Made by a program: the position numbers and the translations under genes
Shown here: positions 8,367 through 17,670 of the stretch, piece after piece
Layout: each line of letters starts with the position of its first letter
Numbering within the stretch: the stretch's first letter is position 1
The notes under the pieces: model-generated
What the model saw: only the letters and a program-made list of their open reading frames with translations
Databases searched by the model: none
Told to the model about the DNA's origin: nothing
From: DAOUET01 sp034430155
GTDB lineage: Bacteria > Chloroflexota > Anaerolineae > Anaerolineales > UBA4823
Length of the DNA stretch: 64,000 nt
Assembly: GCA_034430155.1 (NCBI GenBank)
Contig: DAOUET010000057.1
Location: 81,807-145,806 of the forward strand
Direction of reading: 5' to 3'

Positions 8367-8966
8367 TCACCCATCCGAGGCAGCCAATCGTTCGATTTGG
8401 CCTACCACCCGATCAAGTTCCCTGGTCATAAAGTCAGAACCACCCTCCTGAAAGATCAAAACCAGAGTCCGGTAATACCATAATGTCCCCGATTTTCCCC
8501 CATGAAATCTTTCCCAGGTTTTCTCCCCTTCAGTTTGTAAAGTAGATAAGATCGCGCGGGCATTATGTAATTTATCTGCAAGCGAGACCCGGCGCACCTC
8601 CTGGGAAGCTGATCGCAGGTGAGTTATATAGTCATTTTTTCGATCACGCCAGGGTGGCTTTGGATGAATATAAGTATCGGTCAATCCATCAACGATATCC
8701 GCTACCCGGTCGCCAAATCTTCTCCGAATCTCCTGGAGAGTCTTAAGCCCACCTTGATCCTCCACAGCATCATGTAATAAAGCAGCCACAGCTTCGTCTT
8801 CATCTCCCCCATTTTCCAGAACAAGCGCGGTTACCCCAAGCAGGTGTGCGATATATGGGATGTTTGTTCCTTTCCGATTTTGCTCTGCATGTAATCTTGA
8901 GGCGTAAATTAAAGCTTCTTCGAATCGGGAAGACAGCCTGGTTTGAGAACCCTCTTTTCTGACCAT
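8367..8966 (-). CDS. HD domain protein, small alarmone hydrolase-like
   Basis: A 199-residue protein of the HD superfamily. The early helix 'YIAHLLGV' supplies the first histidine, HDAVEDQGG the HD pair and the following ED, and 'LADKLHNAR' the last aspartate. This pattern is that of the hydrolase half of RelA/SpoT and of stand-alone small alarmone hydrolases (MESH1-like), so (p)ppGpp or related-nucleotide hydrolysis is likely but not proven. The frame extends 33 nt further upstream, but ATG 8966 has GGAAAGGA about 8 nt before it. It lies 65 bp upstream of the receiver-DUF309 gene, which has its own promoter. Confidence 0.82.
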   Translation of the reverse strand: MVRKEGSQTRLSSRFEEALIYASRLHAEQNRKGTNIPYIAHLLGVTALVLENGGDEDEAVAALLHDAVEDQGGLKTLQEIRRRFGDRVADIVDGLTDTYIHPKPPWRDRKNDYITHLRSASQEVRRVSLADKLHNARAILSTLQTEGEKTWERFHGGKSGTLWYYRTLVLIFQEGGSDFMTRELDRVVGQIERLAASDG

Positions 8967-9142
8967 ACTGCTATCCTTTCCAATGTTCAATTCCATCACC
9001 CTATATGACTATGGTAGGTACGTTTTAATTGCCTTTTTTCTTGACTGGTTTAGAATTTGCTTGTTATCATGATGACTGTGAAATTTGATTTTATGGTGCC
9101 CTGGTTGCTTTATGATTTATCGCATGTGGGTTAGAGAGGATC

Positions 9143-10357
9143 CTACCCTGCTATCCTCAAGCTGGCTAAATCACGTGGATAGTAGGTTAATATCTCAATC
9201 CCAGCCTGAGTGACCGCTACGGTATCCGAATGCCGAAAGCCTCCTCTCTCTGGGATATATAGACCAGGTTCTACCGTGAAAACCATTCCGGGTTTTATTT
9301 CTGTCTGGTCACCAATATCCAGGAAAGGTCCTTCATGATAACGTAATCCAATGGCGTGACCAGTATGATGCTTCCAGTATTTTTTTAAATCATTCTCTTC
9401 ATAGTATTTTCGAACAGATCGATCCACCTCGGCGCATTTAACGCCTGGTTTTATGGTGGCAAAAGCCGTTTCCTGCAAGGTCAGCATATGATCGAACATA
9501 CGTTTCTGCTCGTCTGTTGGTCGGCCGATAATCATGGTACGTTCCAGCTCTGAGTTGTAGCCCCATACCGGTGCGCTCGCACCACTGACCAATACATCGC
9601 CAGATTGAAATATGATGTTATTAGCCAAAGCGTGAGGAATTGCGGCGTTGCGGCCTATCTGGCCTCTGTAACCAGCGCCCGCTCCTTCTGAAAATGGGCT
9701 CAATGCCCGATATATCGGGCCGATGGTGTTTAACATGGTCAGATTTGCTTCCATGCTAGACCGCTGGCTTACTTCTGTCTCTGAGGCACCTATTCTGGTA
9801 TACCGTTGCAACAGCAGATGGGCAAGATGTCCCCATTTGACACTCTCACGGATTAAGTCCAATTCTCCGTCACTTTTGATCATCATCTGGTCTTCAATGA
9901 ATCCTGAGATTTTCTTCGTTTGGCAATCCATTATTGCGCTTATACTAGGACCTCGATATCCAAGTATCCAGGGATACCCATCGGTATCTACCCCTATCAC
10001 CGCCCGCATGGCAAGGGATTCCAACGAATCTTTCAATACTTCCATTGGATGAACTTCATAAGGGTACTCGATATAATAATCCACACGATCAACCAGGGCA
10101 TTACTGGAAGCGTGCTCCATTTCCAGGCGGGGTACAAAAAGCACTTTGAGCCCTCTGCTGCTCAATATAAACACAATCGGGCGTTCGGTTGGGATAAAGG
10201 CAAACCCGGTGTAATATAAAACGTAATAATTGTCAAATAAAACCGCACCTGAAAGGTTCTCTTGGTGTAAAAAATCCGATAGCTTATCAATCCGGCTTTG
10301 ATATTCGGTCTCGCTGATTTTCAGAGATGCTCTTTTCCAATCGTCTGGCTGGTCCAT
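9143..10357 (-). CDS. M24 family (aminopeptidase P/creatinase-like) protein
   Basis: A 404-residue protein with a creatinase N-terminal domain and a C-terminal pita-bread M24 fold. 'HHTGHAIGLRYHEGP' and 'VFTVEPGLY' are the conserved His and Glu segments. The other metal ligands look substituted: the first Asp position reads 'LVSGASAP' (Ser), the second 'SELERT' (Glu for Asp), and the final Glu of 'RxED' reads 'FRHSDTV' (Ser). A metal-free creatinase-like activity, or a non-proteolytic role, is therefore more likely than Xaa-Pro aminopeptidase. The start is supported by AGGGAG 6 nt upstream. It seems to be a single-gene unit. Confidence 0.85.
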   Translation of the reverse strand: MDQPDDWKRASLKISETEYQSRIDKLSDFLHQENLSGAVLFDNYYVLYYTGFAFIPTERPIVFILSSRGLKVLFVPRLEMEHASSNALVDRVDYYIEYPYEVHPMEVLKDSLESLAMRAVIGVDTDGYPWILGYRGPSISAIMDCQTKKISGFIEDQMMIKSDGELDLIRESVKWGHLAHLLLQRYTRIGASETEVSQRSSMEANLTMLNTIGPIYRALSPFSEGAGAGYRGQIGRNAAIPHALANNIIFQSGDVLVSGASAPVWGYNSELERTMIIGRPTDEQKRMFDHMLTLQETAFATIKPGVKCAEVDRSVRKYYEENDLKKYWKHHTGHAIGLRYHEGPFLDIGDQTEIKPGMVFTVEPGLYIPERGGFRHSDTVAVTQAGIEILTYYPRDLASLRIAG

Positions 10358-10468
10358 TTTTTCTCCCTTCAGGCTACCTGCTTTACACTAACATAAATTT
10401 CCAATAAACTAGAAAACTTGAAGTATCGAGATTTAGGTAATCTTCCCGGATTCATTAAAAATGCTGAT

Positions 10469-10828
10469 TTACTTATAAAGCGGGGTAATGAACATCGCCA
10501 CACCCAAAACGCCAAAAACGACTGCCACCAGCTTACCCAGGTTTTCTTCGCTCAAACGATTAGCCACAAACGCTGATCCGAAGCTCCCAAGACAGGTCCC
10601 CAAGGTAGCCCATATAACCGGTTTAATTGGAAGGTTACCGATCAAGGCATGGCCCAGTGTCCCGGAAGCTGTTGTCAACGTCATAATCATCGTTGAAGTG
10701 CCCACAGCCAAATGGAGCGGATATCCCAGGATAACTAAAGCGATCATAAACATCAACCCACCCCCTACCCCGAACATACCACTGAAGGCTCCAATGGACA
10801 ATCCAATTGCGATGCTCGAAAATAGCAC
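10469..10828 (-). CDS. TauE/SafE-type transporter, C-terminal half (after in-frame stop)
   Basis: A 119-residue hydrophobic protein beginning at GTG. It holds the TSUP half-repeat signature 'GAFSGMFGVGGG' and four predicted helices. It is in the same frame as the upstream half (10898-11242): after the TAG of that gene there are 23 codons of a basic linker and then this GTG. Together the pieces would form a normal ~257-residue sulfite/organosulfur anion exporter. It may be the second half of a pseudogene or a separately made half-transporter; a weak GGGTAAG lies before the GTG. Confidence 0.65.
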   Translation of the reverse strand: MLFSSIAIGLSIGAFSGMFGVGGGLMFMIALVILGYPLHLAVGTSTMIMTLTTASGTLGHALIGNLPIKPVIWATLGTCLGSFGSAFVANRLSEENLGKLVAVVFGVLGVAMFITPLYK

Positions 10829-10897
10829 ATGCTGGCTTACCCAAAGAGAAAACGACGACTTTCGGTAGGCTCGAATATCTTGCCTGGCACCTCTTCT

Positions 10898-11242
10898 CTA
10901 AAATGCAAACGCGTTAGTGAAGAGTAAGATGCCGTAACCTCCACTTAATCCAACTTCGGGCACGTATCTGGTTAAACGGTTGCCAATTAGTGCGCCGACC
11001 ACAGCTGCAGTTGCGATCCCCACGCCACCCTTTAAATTCGCGCGGCCATGCCGATAATATGTAATCATCACGATAATCGAAGCGACCATATCTACCGCCA
11101 AGCTGATCCCTACTGCCTGATGAGCGGTATAACCGAGCAGAATCACCCCAGGTATGACGACCAATACGCCACTCGAGCCCATTAACCCCGTCAAGACCCC
11201 TGCAAAACACCCAATAATCAGGAGAAATTCAATAAGGAGCAA
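10898..11242 (-). CDS. TauE/SafE-type transporter, N-terminal half
   Basis: A 114-residue hydrophobic protein with the first TSUP half-repeat (FAGVLTGLMGSSGGVL-like, 'GYTAHQAVGISLAVDMVASI') and about four helices. It ends in TAG at 10898-10900, just where the linker between the two halves of a full-length TauE/SafE protein would be. The C-terminal half follows in the same frame. The start appears to be TTG, 8 nt after a GGGGGGA that can serve as Shine-Dalgarno. Full-length family members have about 250 residues, so this is either half of a nonsense-interrupted gene or a genuine half-size subunit. Confidence 0.65.
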   Translation of the reverse strand: MLLIEFLLIIGCFAGVLTGLMGSSGVLVVIPGVILLGYTAHQAVGISLAVDMVASIIVMITYYRHGRANLKGGVGIATAAVVGALIGNRLTRYVPEVGLSGGYGILLFTNAFAF

Positions 11243-11454
11243 TTTTTATTCCCCCCGTCTCATATTAACCATTCGTCATCCATATATACATTCTACTCAT
11301 CTCTTACTTCCTCAAATCATGCCAGGATTTCAAAATCGCTTTAGATCCAATCCATATTAGGTACACAGGCCCTGGTACATTTTCTACATACTTAAACTCC
11401 TGTATCAGATAATATGTAAATTTTATCCCGAAATCGAGGGTGTTATTCCCCCGA

Positions 11455-12486
11455 TCACCCTTTAAACCCCCACATATCTAATGCCCGGTTGAACATGATT
11501 TCCCAGCTCTTTCCTTCGGATTCGGGTGCGGGACCTAAGGGATCTTCCCATGGATTTCCTAGCAGGGCAGCCACGACGGCCGTACTGCAAGCCTTGGCCG
11601 CTTGTAGATCGTAACCACCTTCCAGGAATAATGCAATCCTACCACCGCAATGAAGATCAGCCCACCTGGTTAACAGGCCGATCAACTCGTTATACCCTCC
11701 TGCTGAGAGCATTAAACTTCCTAATGGATCTCTCCAGTGAGTGTCAAAACCATAGCTGACCAGGATCATCTCGGGGTTGAACCTATCCATCAAAGGAAGG
11801 ATCAATGCACCCATCACGGCCAGGAAAGCCTTATCCCCTGAAAAAGGTGGCAGTGGAAAATTGGCATTTGTCCCTTCACCTTGACCAACACCGGTTTCAT
11901 TGAGGCGTCCTGTTCCAGGATACAGAGGGGATTGGTGGGTAGAAATATAAAATACATCCCCTCGCTGGTAGAAGATCTCCTGGGTGCCATTACCATGGTG
12001 GAGATCCAGATCTACAATGGCCAACCTTTCGGCTCCCTCCTGTTGGATTAGGTATTCAGCCGCCAATGATATATTGTTCAGCAGGCAAAATCCCATGGCT
12101 CTGTTAGGGGTTGCATGGTGCCCAGGCGGTCGGGTCAAAGCGAAACCGCGCCCAGCCTCTCGTTTCCATACAGCTGTCGCACAAGCAGCCGCCCCACCAG
12201 CCGCGTTGAGGGCCAATTGCCAGGATGCGGTGGTCGTATAGGTATCGAGATCAAAATGCTGGCCGCTACGACACACTCGTTCCAAATTCTCCAGATACGC
12301 TGCCCGGTGAATTGATTCCATTACCCCTTCTGGGATCACAATTGGATCCAATTGAGGATATGATTGCCACCATCCTTGCTTTTGAAAAGCCGTGCATATC
12401 GCTTCAACTCGTTCTGGTCTTTCAGGGTGCCCCAATTCAGCATGATTTTGATGTCCCTTCGGGTAAAAAAACACCAGATCGTACAT
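11455..12486 (-). CDS. Histone deacetylase family amidohydrolase
   Basis: A 343-residue zinc amidohydrolase of the arginase/deacetylase fold (AcuC/acetylpolyamine deacetylase group). 'RPPGHHATPNRAMGFC' gives the catalytic HH at 123-124. Zinc ligands are D161 and H163 in 'DLDLHHGNG', with D248 in 'SYGFDTH'; 'FLEGGYD' closes the site. It removes acyl groups from lysine or polyamine substrates in the cytoplasm; the substrate is not predictable. The start has GGAG ten nt upstream. It stands alone between the TauE halves and a 260-bp gap. Confidence 0.93.
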   Translation of the reverse strand: MYDLVFFYPKGHQNHAELGHPERPERVEAICTAFQKQGWWQSYPQLDPIVIPEGVMESIHRAAYLENLERVCRSGQHFDLDTYTTTASWQLALNAAGGAAACATAVWKREAGRGFALTRPPGHHATPNRAMGFCLLNNISLAAEYLIQQEGAERLAIVDLDLHHGNGTQEIFYQRGDVFYISTHQSPLYPGTGRLNETGVGQGEGTNANFPLPPFSGDKAFLAVMGALILPLMDRFNPEMILVSYGFDTHWRDPLGSLMLSAGGYNELIGLLTRWADLHCGGRIALFLEGGYDLQAAKACSTAVVAALLGNPWEDPLGPAPESEGKSWEIMFNRALDMWGFKG

Positions 12487-12747
12487 AATGTCTCACTCCA
12501 ATTGTTTTTCCGTTGAGAGATCCTTCCGAGTCAATTGTAAAGCCCCACCCCAATCAGGTCAAATGATATAAGAAGAAAATGAATAGATTATCGAAATATC
12601 TCGACAAAAAATGCATGCATAGATAAATACCTGATTTCCTTGGGTTAATTATACGGAGTTGGTTTATTATTAGAGAGTAAAATACGAAAAGATAAACTGG
12701 GGGGGATAGGGAAATCATTTATTATTCAAGGTTTAAGGAGGCACTTT

Positions 12748-13545
12748 ATGACACTCCGACTCCTGAAATTGACGATTATAGTTTTTCTTTCCTCAGGCTG
12801 TAATCTTTTAACACCCTTGAAAATGCCTACCTCCCTGGTAGATCGTCCAAAGAGTACACCCCTACCATTATCTGAATCTTCAGAAAGTGCCATTCCCAGC
12901 TCAACACCCCGCGATCAATATACACAAGCCCGGGTGCGTATGGTTACCAACCAGATCGAAGCACGCGGAATCATAGATCGGGCTGTTCTAGATGCAATGC
13001 GGTTTGTACCCCGCCATCTCTTCGTCCCCCCTCAATATCTTGACCAGGCGTACGAAGATCACCCCCTTCCCATTGGATACGGTCAAACTATCTCCCAACC
13101 TTATATTGTCGCATTGATGACTGAGGCGTTAATAATAAAACCTGGCGATCATGTGTTAGAGATCGGCACTGGCAGTGGTTACCAAGCTGCTGTGCTTGCC
13201 CACATGGGTATGGAGGTATATACAATTGAAATCATCCCTGAATTAGCTGAGCAGGCTAGTACGCGATTGTCTGATCTTGGATACGATCATATCCATTTAC
13301 TAAACGCTGATGGGTACTCCGGTTGGGAAGATTTTGCGCCTTATGATGCCATCATCGTGACTGCCGCTCCCGATCACCTTCCCCAGCCACTGGTCAAACA
13401 GCTGAAGGAAGGCGGTCATCTTATCATTCCTATCGGCCCAATTGGCGCTGTTCAGACGCTCTGGCTGATCGAGAAAGATCACGGGGAGGTCAAAGCGACG
13501 AACCTCGGAGCGGTTCGCTTTGTTCCGCTAACTGGTGATCATTAA
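12748..13545 (+). CDS. pcm: Protein-L-isoaspartate O-methyltransferase with lipoprotein signal
   Basis: A 265-residue protein. Residues 1-19 form a lipoprotein signal peptide with a lipobox-like LSSGC, followed by ~45 Ser/Pro-rich linker residues. From about residue 50 the PIMT domain is complete: 'MVTNQIEARGI', 'RHLFVP', 'LPIGYGQTISQP', the SAM loop 'VLEIGTGSGYQAA' and 'ADGYSGW'. PIMT repairs isoaspartyl residues using S-adenosylmethionine. An exported form is odd because SAM is cytoplasmic. The start is supported by AAGGAGG 8 nt upstream. The 3' end overlaps the next gene, on the opposite strand, by 56 bp. Confidence 0.9.
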   Translation: MTLRLLKLTIIVFLSSGCNLLTPLKMPTSLVDRPKSTPLPLSESSESAIPSSTPRDQYTQARVRMVTNQIEARGIIDRAVLDAMRFVPRHLFVPPQYLDQAYEDHPLPIGYGQTISQPYIVALMTEALIIKPGDHVLEIGTGSGYQAAVLAHMGMEVYTIEIIPELAEQASTRLSDLGYDHIHLLNADGYSGWEDFAPYDAIIVTAAPDHLPQPLVKQLKEGGHLIIPIGPIGAVQTLWLIEKDHGEVKATNLGAVRFVPLTGDH

Positions 13546-16075
13546 CCGACCACTTCAGGGGTAAGGCAATAAATGCCCCAGCATAAGCACCCGCTCCCAG
13601 CAATAAAACCAGGGTGAATCCGTAACTGAGAGCCAGAATTGCAGCAAGCACAGCAGATATCACCGAGGCGCATCCGTTGACTGCCCAAGCCCAGGGAATT
13701 AGTTGGGGTGCTTTGTTTTCAAGCCAGGCCAGACCAAGTGGAAAGGGCAAACCCATCAATGTCCCCAAAGGAGCTAGACTTAATACAGCCACAACGGCTC
13801 TTCCTAGGAAAGGCCAACCCAATATTTCATCACCCAGACGTAACACTGACCAGGGGGTTAGTAAAGCCAGCAAAACCAGCAATCCAAATGCTGCCCGAAT
13901 TGGTAGCCGTTCTGATCTTCCTACCAAACTTCCAATCCCCGAAAATGATAATAGCGCCAGCACTACAATCGTAAATGCGTAAGTGGGATGCCCCAGCAAT
14001 AAAATCCAACGCTGAATCAGCGGGATTTCTACAAATAGAAATGCCAGTCCCAGCAAACCGAAGAAGAGCAAAACTCGTAAACTGCTGGCAGCTTGGGCGT
14101 CGATTTTTTCTTTTTCCCCAAAATAATTCCCGCCGCTATTAATCTTTTTGGATTCATTCAGGCGGCTTATAAGCAAAGGTCCTCCAATTAGAACTGAGCT
14201 GAATACTATTACAAACCCTAATAGGGCCCACAACAACAAATAACCGCTTCCCCCGAAGGGTTGCCAGGTATGCCCGAGGGTTGCTAGTAACTCCGGTGTC
14301 TGCTTCCAAGTGAAGAAATTAAAGAAGAAGGGTTTGTCATCCGTTGGTGGAGCGATGGCGAATGGGTAATTATCTATAAAAGCTGCTCTGCTAAGCGGGT
14401 TTAAGAGCGTCATCATGCTTTCATAATAGACCGGTTCAGGCAATCGGTTGTACCGGTTGGTTTGTCCAGGTTTAATGCTCGGCGTCCATACCAGATCGTA
14501 ACGCCGATCTTCTGTAAATTTATCGACAGCCTGCAGCTCAATCTCGCTCCATTTATCAGGTTGCACTAATATCGTCATTGTCTGGATACCACGATAAGCT
14601 ACGATGGCTTCCCCAGGCTTTTTTATACCATTTTTCTCTAGCGCTGCTATGAGGGTGGTAACTACCCGCAGACTCTCGCTGGGTGGTGTTTGCAGCCAGC
14701 GGGTTGTTACAAGCAAGCCATGTGGCGCTAAGCGTGCCAGATAATTCGAAAATGCCTCAACCGTCAGATTATAAGATTCAGTCAGGCTATACGCCCCGCT
14801 GGTAACCGGCCAGTAGGATTCGGTAAGTGGCAGGAAAACGATATCGTACCGGGATTTGTCTCTGCGACCAAAAACCCTGGCTGTCTCAGTAACTAGGTGC
14901 ACTCGTGGGTCTACATAGATATCGTTCCCTGGACTGGTATGCTCTAGCGCTTGAAAAATGAGAGGGTTGCTAATTACTGCCGTCACCTTCTCTGAACCCT
15001 CGGAGAGCGCCTGCAGCACTCCCAATCCCCCAGCTGGCTCTAATACTAGTGCATCTGCATCTGGTCTTAAGGTAAATGCTAAGGCTTCTGGCAAATAAGC
15101 ACCTGCCTCAAAACTATCTGGGCTCACCATGCTGATCGGTTGGCTAGTCTCTGCATCCTGGGAGAGACCATTTTGTGGCGGAGGGTTGCCGGGATAAGTA
15201 TAGCTCAAACCCGGCAGCAGACGTGTGCCAGCGTTGGTGATCACGTCAAGTCGCGATATGGCGTTCCATTTTCCATAAATGACCTGAGAGCCTGGATAAC
15301 GTCTGGCTTGCGCTAAGCCCTTATAAGGCGAAATAACGATGCCTAATATGGCATGATCACCCAAATTTATTGCGCTTAAAAGTAGAAAACCGATGAGGCC
15401 AGAAGCAAGCATCCCCAGCAAACCCCAACGCCAGGTCGTAACCTTCTTTTCTCCAATTCGTAAGGGGATCTTGATCAGTGGAATTGGTGAAAAAACCGCT
15501 GCAAGTAATCCAACCAATCCGCTCAGCAAGATTGCTCCTGGCACACCCGCAAGCCACATAGCCAATGGTGCCATCAATGCACCGATCCCAGAACCAAACA
15601 AGTTGGCAGCATAAACTAAATTGCTTTCCTTTCCACTTGCTGAAAGCGCGGCACCAATTCCAAAACCAGCACTCAAAAACGGCAAAGTTAAGGCCAGGTA
15701 ATAGATTATGAAATAAAATATCTGCCTGCGTTCCCAGGCAATGCTATAACTGTCAAACGGCAACAAGTTTATGATCACATAAGCTACCGCCACACTCCCA
15801 GCAAAACCAGCGCCGGCAAAAACCAGGTAACTATCGTTGCCATTTTCATCCCATTTCTCGGTTAATTGAAGGTGCTTACGGATAACTGGCATCACGAATA
15901 GTAAAGTACCACTGGCTCCAAACCCCATTAGCGCCAGGCTAACGACTAAGAATGCAAAGTGATAATACTGAGCAACCGCCAGAAAACGCGTCAGTGTGCT
16001 CTCAAGCATAAGTGTGGCTGCCGCCAGCGCAGCCACACTTAGATTGGATCTGTGTAAAAGTCTGCTTACTTTCAT
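13490..16075 (-). CDS. Membrane-embedded spermidine synthase-like protein
   Basis: An 861-residue protein with three parts: six to seven transmembrane helices (residues ~10-240), a soluble Rossmann domain (~265-590) with the SAM-type loop LEPAGGLGVLQ (345-355), and about seven more helices (~610-845). This layout is that of fused MFS/spermidine-synthase-like proteins, which are common in Chloroflexota and have no proven reaction; aminopropyl transfer should not be assumed. Its start overlaps the DUF4129 gene by 4 nt (ATGA), so the two are translationally coupled. It is the last gene of the moxR-DUF58-DUF4129 chain. Confidence 0.82.
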   Translation of the reverse strand: MKVSRLLHRSNLSVAALAAATLMLESTLTRFLAVAQYYHFAFLVVSLALMGFGASGTLLFVMPVIRKHLQLTEKWDENGNDSYLVFAGAGFAGSVAVAYVIINLLPFDSYSIAWERRQIFYFIIYYLALTLPFLSAGFGIGAALSASGKESNLVYAANLFGSGIGALMAPLAMWLAGVPGAILLSGLVGLLAAVFSPIPLIKIPLRIGEKKVTTWRWGLLGMLASGLIGFLLLSAINLGDHAILGIVISPYKGLAQARRYPGSQVIYGKWNAISRLDVITNAGTRLLPGLSYTYPGNPPPQNGLSQDAETSQPISMVSPDSFEAGAYLPEALAFTLRPDADALVLEPAGGLGVLQALSEGSEKVTAVISNPLIFQALEHTSPGNDIYVDPRVHLVTETARVFGRRDKSRYDIVFLPLTESYWPVTSGAYSLTESYNLTVEAFSNYLARLAPHGLLVTTRWLQTPPSESLRVVTTLIAALEKNGIKKPGEAIVAYRGIQTMTILVQPDKWSEIELQAVDKFTEDRRYDLVWTPSIKPGQTNRYNRLPEPVYYESMMTLLNPLSRAAFIDNYPFAIAPPTDDKPFFFNFFTWKQTPELLATLGHTWQPFGGSGYLLLWALLGFVIVFSSVLIGGPLLISRLNESKKINSGGNYFGEKEKIDAQAASSLRVLLFFGLLGLAFLFVEIPLIQRWILLLGHPTYAFTIVVLALLSFSGIGSLVGRSERLPIRAAFGLLVLLALLTPWSVLRLGDEILGWPFLGRAVVAVLSLAPLGTLMGLPFPLGLAWLENKAPQLIPWAWAVNGCASVISAVLAAILALSYGFTLVLLLGAGAYAGAFIALPLKWSVNDHQLAEQSEPLRGSSL

Positions 16076-17649
16076 CTCCTCAAAGCTCTACGTACCCTCA
16101 GCCACCAGCGTTTCATAAATCCCACCCGTTCATCAGAAATCAAGTGGTGGCTGTATCGTGCCTCCACAAAGGTGTCCGTCATTGCCGAGAGGTCTTCATT
16201 AACCTCCGGCAGCGCCTCTCGTAACGTCTCGCCATACTCATAAGGGGTTTGCCAAGCTTGCCGCCTAAATCCCTTTTCACGCCCCCGTCGTACAAGTGCC
16301 AGATAGAAAAAGAGTATCTTTTGTCGGGGGGATAATCTTCTCAAGCCGGCAAATCGTCGTAATCCCTGATCAGTATCCAACTGTCTTCTCGGTAGAGTGC
16401 GTAATCCAGTCTCGATTCTCTTGCTGATGGCGGAGTTGACTCCTCTCAACCATGCGATAAATCGCTCCCAGAATCCCTGAATCTGCGACCAGCCGGGTAT
16501 CTGTCGTAATTTCGCTAAAAGTTCCTGGTGTTGGTTTAGGAATTGATATACAGAAAAGATAACCACACTAACGAATACCGCCCAAAAAAGTATTGACTTA
16601 ATAAATTCAAGCCAGGGTATTGGAGTGGTGTTCAAGTTGGTAGGTTCCGGAGGCAATGGCCTTTTTGGGATGATGTTGGTAGATTTCGTGTCTCCACTAT
16701 GCAAGCCAAGCAGCGATAGTAACAATAGAAACAAGAATATCAACGCCTCCCATAGGAACAAGACGATTGATATCAGCAATTCTAGAATGTAATTCAAAAC
16801 CGCCAGAAAACCGAGGGTATATCGGGTGGGTAAGCATATTACTAACCCGCTAACCCCAAATAAAAATAAAATACTATATACTGCCCAACGAATGCCGATA
16901 TTTTTACCGATCTGAAGATGTTGATGACGCCAACCTGCCCGTAAAATGGCAAACTGGGTTTGGCTCATCAGCGCTAGACTAAAGAAGAAATAAAGGAGGA
17001 TATTGATCGCGCTGGGGTGTAATGGACCCTTGGTTACTCCTATCGATTGTAAGTCGATGCGTATGAAGGTTGCCAAAATAATCATCATCACACCCAGGAA
17101 AAATACTCGGGTTACCAAATTCTCCCGGGCGATTTGTCTTGATAAACCAGATCCTATTGGAATTTCCCCATCCAAGAATGATTCGCCCACTTCTAATTCC
17201 CCCAAATCGTTCGCAAACAATCCACTTATGATCCAAATCAGAATTACCAAAAACGAGACCGCCAGGTATTCTCCAGAGAAGAAATTGCCGATGAAATCCT
17301 CTCTCCATAATGATAGATCCAAAAATAATTGAGTCGGGTCTCTCAGTATATACAGAAGGACTTTTACCGCAAGAAGAATTACCACCAATTCACTTACCCG
17401 AAACACAAGCCACTCGAGACTTGGAACGGTCAGATTCCTGGTAGCCCTTTTGGTGTATAGCGCATCTAAGGACACCAGGAATGCAATCAAGGGCAAATAC
17501 CAATTCTCCCAATTGGGTGCTAAAACCTGGGCGAATTGGGTAAGGGATATCATAAAGCAGGTCAGCATAGCGCTCACCAGTAAATTGGTAACCAGGATCG
17601 CCACCCGTTCATTGGTTATAAACGATTGTCGGATGTGCATATCATCCAT
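16072..17649 (-). CDS. DUF4129 domain membrane protein
   Basis: A protein of about 525 residues. Roughly ten hydrophobic segments occupy the first ~310 residues, a further helix lies near 345-365, and a soluble tail follows. The tail carries the DUF4129 pattern: 'LSPRQKILFFYLALVRRGREKG', 'TPYEYGETL' and 'EARYSHHLIS'. DUF4129 proteins usually accompany MoxR ATPases, DUF58 proteins and transglutaminase-like proteins, as here, but no transglutaminase domain is present. ATG 17649 is chosen over GTG 17655 because AGGA then lies 8 nt upstream. It follows DUF58 by about 20 bp and overlaps the spermidine-synthase-like gene by 4 bp. Confidence 0.82.
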   Translation of the reverse strand: MDDMHIRQSFITNERVAILVTNLLVSAMLTCFMISLTQFAQVLAPNWENWYLPLIAFLVSLDALYTKRATRNLTVPSLEWLVFRVSELVVILLAVKVLLYILRDPTQLFLDLSLWREDFIGNFFSGEYLAVSFLVILIWIISGLFANDLGELEVGESFLDGEIPIGSGLSRQIARENLVTRVFFLGVMMIILATFIRIDLQSIGVTKGPLHPSAINILLYFFFSLALMSQTQFAILRAGWRHQHLQIGKNIGIRWAVYSILFLFGVSGLVICLPTRYTLGFLAVLNYILELLISIVLFLWEALIFLFLLLLSLLGLHSGDTKSTNIIPKRPLPPEPTNLNTTPIPWLEFIKSILFWAVFVSVVIFSVYQFLNQHQELLAKLRQIPGWSQIQGFWERFIAWLRGVNSAISKRIETGLRTLPRRQLDTDQGLRRFAGLRRLSPRQKILFFYLALVRRGREKGFRRQAWQTPYEYGETLREALPEVNEDLSAMTDTFVEARYSHHLISDERVGFMKRWWLRVRRALRR

Positions 17650-17670
17650 TATCACAATCCTGAGGATTTT

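Noticed and set aside
9038..9070. Plus-strand promoter-like TTGACT-17-TTATCA
   Set aside because: The -10 is poor and no gene or RNA structure follows on the plus strand.
10898..10900. TAG reassigned to an amino acid
   Set aside because: Other intact genes in the window end in TAG (for example at 5642, 26826 and 42725), so TAG is a normal stop.
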